From an uncultured beta proteobacterium (GTDB taxonomy: Bacteria; Pseudomonadota; Gammaproteobacteria; Burkholderiales; Rhodocyclaceae): 7,669 bases of DNA. Where the stretch lies: positions 1 to 7,669 of the forward strand of contig CAIYYE010000401.1 of assembly GCA_903930395.1 (NCBI GenBank), given 5' to 3'. The notes under the pieces are model-generated. The model was not told the DNA's origin, did no database searches, and was given only the letters and a program-made list of their open reading frames with translations. This document shows, piece by piece, positions 5,072 to 7,669 of this stretch (position 1 is its first letter; every line of letters begins with the position of its first letter). Made by a program: the position numbers and the translations under genes.

Positions 5072-6063
5072 TTCCCACCCCTCTGGTATCGGTTAACTGC
5101 ATTGTTGTGTTCATCCAGCGTCTGTGAAAACTGGCTGCTGCCGTCGCCACGCGCCACGAAATAGAGGACCTCGCTGCGGGCCGGATTGAGCGCGGCACGC
5201 AGCGATGCCTGACCAGGCATGGCAATCGGCGTTGGCGGCAGGCCGGGCCGGGTGTAGGTATTGTAAGGCGTGTCGGTGAGCAGGTCGCGCTTGCGCAGAT
5301 TCCCGTCAAAGCTCGCACCGATGCCATAGATCACCGTCGGATCGGTTTGCAGCAGCATGCCCTTGCGCAGTCGATTGACGAACACGGCCGCCACCAGCGG
5401 ACGGTCCGCTTCCCGACCGGTTTCCTTTTCGATGATGGAGGCCATGACCAGGGCTTCATCGACCGATTTGTAGGGCAAATCGGCTTCGCGCTGCAGCCAC
5501 TCGGTATCGAGTTTGCGCAGCATGGCCCGATTGGCGCGCGCCAGCAGTTCAAGATCGCTCGACTGCTTGTCGAACAGGTAGGTATCGGGAAACAGCCGGC
5601 CTTCCAGGCTGCGGACATCAAGCCCCAGTTGCGCGACGATCTGCGCCTCGCTGAGACCCTTCGTTTCGTGAATCAGATCCGGGTGACTATCCATCCGGGT
5701 GCGCCACTGGCGGAGCGTCCAGCCCTCGACCAGCGTCAGCTCGCCCTGCGTGACCTTGCCCTTGAGCAGCTTGTTGAGGAGTCGCATGGGCGTGACGCCG
5801 TCCTTGACGGCATAGCTGCCGGCCTTGATGGCGGTATCGGCACGGATGACGCGGGCCACGATGGAAAGCAGGGTCGGCTCGACGTCGATACCGGCATCGC
5901 GCATTTGCGTAATGGCGGAACGCAGGCTGCTACCCGCCGTCACCCGGAAATCAAGCGGAGAATTGCGCAGTTGCAGGGGCTGGTTGGCCCACCATAAAAG
6001 GCCACCGGCCGCGACGACCGAGAGCGATAAGACCAGAATGAGTATCTTGAGTAGTAGGCGCAC
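5068..6063 (-). CDS. mltG: Endolytic murein transglycosylase MltG (YceG family)
   Basis: Inner-membrane enzyme that cuts nascent peptidoglycan strands, ending their elongation. Its 331 residues comprise one N-terminal membrane anchor (about 5-25, hydrophobic [18 protein letters not shown]), a LysM-like subdomain in the periplasmic part (about 38-115) and the catalytic YceG domain. The catalytic Glu is Glu212 in ASIIEKETG, matching E. coli Glu218. Other conserved stretches are [11 protein letters not shown] (154-164), [10 protein letters not shown] (238-247), [14 protein letters not shown] (267-280) and [19 protein letters not shown] near the end. The start is GTG (complement 6061-6063) with no convincing ribosome site; it is chosen because [10 protein letters not shown] gives a proper anchor. 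It heads the six-gene minus-strand operon. The pabC gene that often precedes it is absent; ygfZ diverges from it instead. Confidence 0.96.
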   Translation of the reverse strand: MRLLLKILILVLSLSVVAAGGLLWWANQPLQLRNSPLDFRVTAGSSLRSAITQMRDAGIDVEPTLLSIVARVIRADTAIKAGSYAVKDGVTPMRLLNKLLKGKVTQGELTLVEGWTLRQWRTRMDSHPDLIHETKGLSEAQIVAQLGLDVRSLEGRLFPDTYLFDKQSSDLELLARANRAMLRKLDTEWLQREADLPYKSVDEALVMASIIEKETGREADRPLVAAVFVNRLRKGMLLQTDPTVIYGIGASFDGNLRKRDLLTDTPYNTYTRPGLPPTPIAMPGQASLRAALNPARSEVLYFVARGDGSSQFSQTLDEHNNAVNRYQRGGK

Positions 6064-6089
6064 GGGAACTCGACGGGAGCAAGCAGGTC

Positions 6090-6130
6090 TTGCCCGTGGT
6101 GAACGAGCACGTTATAACGAGCGATATAAT
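6090..6130 (+). promoter_or_regulatory. Candidate promoter(s) of ygfZ in the divergent region
   Basis: TTGCCC (6090-6095) and TATAAC (6113-6118) are spaced by 17 bases. A perfect TATAAT lies further on at 6125-6130 but lacks a recognisable -35 at the right distance. Either could serve as -10 for ygfZ. The surrounding 6064-6154 holds no gene and must also contain the mltG promoter. Confidence 0.5.
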
Positions 6131-6144
6131 ATCCGAAACCCCAC

Positions 6145-6149
6145 AGGAG
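6145..6149 (+). promoter_or_regulatory. Ribosome binding site of ygfZ
   Basis: AGGAG five bases before the ATG at 6155. This decides the start: the reading frame is open for 110 codons further upstream, but that part runs antisense through mltG and has no comparable ribosome site. Confidence 0.85.
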
Positions 6150-6154
6150 CCCTC

Positions 6155-7171
6155 ATGAATCCCCACTGGCGCAGCTTTCTGGAATCGACCGAAGGTGTCT
6201 TCGATAGCGATTCGACCGAGCTTCTCAACTTTGGCGACGCCACCGGCGAATTGCTGGCGGCCAAGCAGCAAACCGTCGTCGTCCCGCTCACCCATCTCGG
6301 TCTGATCGAAGCCACAGGCGACGAAGCCAAGGCTTTCCTGCACAGCCAGTTCACCAGTGACATCAATCATCTGGCCGACGGCCAGGCACAACATGCCGGC
6401 TGGTGCTCGGCCAAGGGCCGGATGCAGGCCAGTTTCGTCGTCTGGCGGCAGGGCGAACGCTATCTCCTGGCGCTCGCTGCCGATCTTCAGGAAGCGACGC
6501 AAAAACGCCTGCAAATGTTCGTCTTGCGAGCCAAGGTCAAACTCGCGGCGCAGACCGACAGCACCGTCATGCTCGGCCTTTCCGGCCCGCAGGCCACCGA
6601 GGCCCTGGCTGACGCCGGGCTGCCCTGCCCGACCGACGCGATGAGCGCCGCCGAGACCAATGGGTGCGCAGTCATCCGCCTTGATGCCAGCCGTTTCATG
6701 ATTGTCGCGCCGGAATCGGCGATGGCCGCCCTGTGGCAGAAGCTCTCCGTCAAGGCCCGCCCGGCCGGCCTGCCCGCCTGGCGCTGGCTCGATATCCAGT
6801 CGGCCTTCCCGCTCGTGACGCTGGCTACCAAGGAAGAATTCGTGCCGCAGATGGCCGACTTCGAAAAAATCGGCGGTGTCAGCTTTCACAAGGGCTGCTA
6901 TCCCGGCCAGGAAATCGTGGCGCGCACCCAGTACCTCGGCAAGGTCAAGCGCCACCTTTTCCGCCTGAGCAGCGCCCAGGCATTGAAGGCTGGCGATGTC
7001 CTGCACTCGCCGGACAATCCGGACCAGTCCTGCGGCATGGTCATGACCGCAGCACCGTCGCCCGCTGGCGGTTACGAGGCACTGGCGGTCGTCCAGAGCA
7101 ACTTTGCCGGCAACGTCCGCCTCGGTTCGCTGGAAGGCCCGTCGGTTCAGGCTGTTGCCGTCAATCCGTGA
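6155..7171 (+). CDS. ygfZ: Folate-binding protein YgfZ, Fe-S cluster assembly/repair factor
   Basis: Folate-dependent protein of the GcvT-like fold that supports the maturation or repair of some Fe-S enzymes, including MiaB in E. coli; related to mitochondrial IBA57. The 338 residues start at MNPHWRSFLE with a strong AGGAG ribosome site. Family marks are LTHLGLIEATGDEAKAFLHS (45-64), QHAGWCSAKGRM (79-90) and the diagnostic K-G-C-[FY]-x-G-Q-E motif, KGCYPGQE at 246-253, with the conserved Cys248. TQYLGKVKRHLFRL (258-271) follows and leads into the C-terminal barrel. It is divergent from mltG and is followed after only 6 bases by an NRDE-family gene, so the two are probably co-transcribed. Its Fe-S role is related to the isc operon on the left of the window, although the two are separated by six unrelated genes and I saw no IscR-type box in front of ygfZ. 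Confidence 0.95.
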   Translation: MNPHWRSFLESTEGVFDSDSTELLNFGDATGELLAAKQQTVVVPLTHLGLIEATGDEAKAFLHSQFTSDINHLADGQAQHAGWCSAKGRMQASFVVWRQGERYLLALAADLQEATQKRLQMFVLRAKVKLAAQTDSTVMLGLSGPQATEALADAGLPCPTDAMSAAETNGCAVIRLDASRFMIVAPESAMAALWQKLSVKARPAGLPAWRWLDIQSAFPLVTLATKEEFVPQMADFEKIGGVSFHKGCYPGQEIVARTQYLGKVKRHLFRLSSAQALKAGDVLHSPDNPDQSCGMVMTAAPSPAGGYEALAVVQSNFAGNVRLGSLEGPSVQAVAVNP

Positions 7172-7177
7172 TCTGAC

Positions 7178-7669
7178 ATGTGCCTGATTGTCGTCGGCTG
7201 GCGGGTTCATCCGGAGTACCCGCTGGTCGTCGCGGCCAATCGTGACGAGTTTTACGCCCGACCGACCGCCTCGCTGGCGCGCTGGCCGGATGCGCCGGGC
7301 GTCATGGGCGGACTTGATCTCCAGGCGGGAGGAACATGGCTGGGCATCAGCGAATCCGGACGTTTCGCCGCCGTCACCAATGTGCGCGAACCGGGCATGG
7401 CCCAAGGGGCGCTATCGCGCGGGGCGCTGACCCGCGGTTTCCTGACCGGCGCTTTATCGGCCAGGGACTACGCCGCCAGGATCGATGGTGCGCAGTATTC
7501 AGGCTTCAACCTGTTGCTGGCCGACGACGACACGCTGATTTATTGCTCCAATCGCGACGGTCAGCCACGGACGCTGGCCCCTGGCATCTACGGCTTATCG
7601 AACCACCTGCTCGACAGCCCCTGGCCCAAACTGCTCGCCGCCCGCCAGCGATTTGCCGAGGCCCTGCCC
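7178..7669 (+). CDS. NRDE/TANGO2-family protein, N-terminal 164 residues (runs off right edge)
   Basis: Family named after the conserved Asn-Arg-Asp-Glu motif, present here as AANRDEFYARPT (residues 19-30) after the typical start MCLIVVGW. Cys2 is the usual nucleophile-position residue of the Ntn-hydrolase-like fold. Further family marks are AGGTWLGISESGRFAAVTNV (50-69), SGFNLLLADD (107-116) and GIYGLSNHLLDSPWPK (135-150). The frame stays open to the window end; full family members have about 250 residues. Animal TANGO2 homologues have been linked to heme handling and membrane/lipid homeostasis; the bacterial function is not settled. It starts 6 bases after the ygfZ stop with no clear ribosome site, implying coupled translation. 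Confidence 0.9.
   Translation, partial: MCLIVVGWRVHPEYPLVVAANRDEFYARPTASLARWPDAPGVMGGLDLQAGGTWLGISESGRFAAVTNVREPGMAQGALSRGALTRGFLTGALSARDYAARIDGAQYSGFNLLLADDDTLIYCSNRDGQPRTLAPGIYGLSNHLLDSPWPKLLAARQRFAEALP

Noticed and set aside
5825..6154. N-terminal extension of ygfZ by 110 codons
   Set aside because: The extra part runs antisense through mltG and across the promoter region. The family N-terminus and an AGGAG site fix the start at 6155.
5951..7405. A 484-codon open frame on the minus strand opposite ygfZ and the NRDE gene
   Set aside because: It lies fully antisense to well-recognised proteins, has no family resemblance, and is the kind of long stop-free shadow expected in GC-rich coding DNA.
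1..7669. Mobile element, CRISPR array, tRNA/rRNA, toxin-antitoxin or defence system
   Set aside because: No transposase or integrase motifs, no regular direct repeats outside the ankyrin coding repeats, and no structural RNA signature seen. Nearly all bases are assigned to housekeeping genes.

Overview
The window is a GC-rich, tightly packed chromosomal segment. It most likely comes from a betaproteobacterium, with a Rhodocyclales (Dechloromonas/Azoarcus-like) organism as the best guess. Three things support this: a mltG-tmk-holB-pilZ-tatD gene string, in which pilZ sits between holB and a TatD hydrolase as in type IV-piliated beta/gammaproteobacteria; cysE placed directly ahead of iscR; and the sequence character of the proteins. 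The taxonomic call is inference from gene order and protein resemblance recalled from memory, not from a search.

Layout, left to right. (1) Positions 1-1540, minus strand: the start of an Fe-S cluster (isc) operon, read right to left as cysE (serine O-acetyltransferase), iscR ([2Fe-2S] Rrf2 regulator) and the first 51 codons of a cysteine desulfurase that runs off the left edge. Three sequences match the type 1 IscR operator. One lies inside the cysE promoter. Two are in tandem between cysE and iscR, and one of these runs over the cysE stop codon. (2) 1541-1623: a short spacer with an inverted-repeat cluster. (3) 1624-6063, minus strand: a six-gene run, mltG, tmk, holB, pilZ, a TatD hydrolase and an exported ankyrin-repeat protein. 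Junctions are either 4-base stop/start overlaps or gaps under 10 bases, so this is almost certainly one transcription unit. (4) 6064-6154: a divergent promoter region. (5) 6155-7669, plus strand: ygfZ (folate-dependent Fe-S repair/assembly factor) followed after 6 bases by a partial NRDE/TANGO2-family gene cut by the right edge.

How the genes fit together. The left operon links cysteine supply (CysE makes O-acetylserine), sulfur release from cysteine (desulfurase) and Fe-S sensing (IscR). The operator layout suggests IscR represses both the whole unit and an internal iscR promoter. The central operon combines cell-wall strand cutting (MltG), dTTP synthesis (Tmk), the clamp loader (HolB), pilus assembly (PilZ), a metal-dependent nuclease-type hydrolase and a probable periplasmic ankyrin protein of unknown partner. 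YgfZ brings a second Fe-S function into the neighbourhood but on its own promoter.

I see no mobile element, CRISPR array, tRNA, rRNA or defence system. The most interesting non-coding signal is the set of three IscR-type operators. The most interesting protein-level observations are the NifS-like rather than IscS-like start of the desulfurase and the exported ankyrin protein at the end of the replication/pilus operon.
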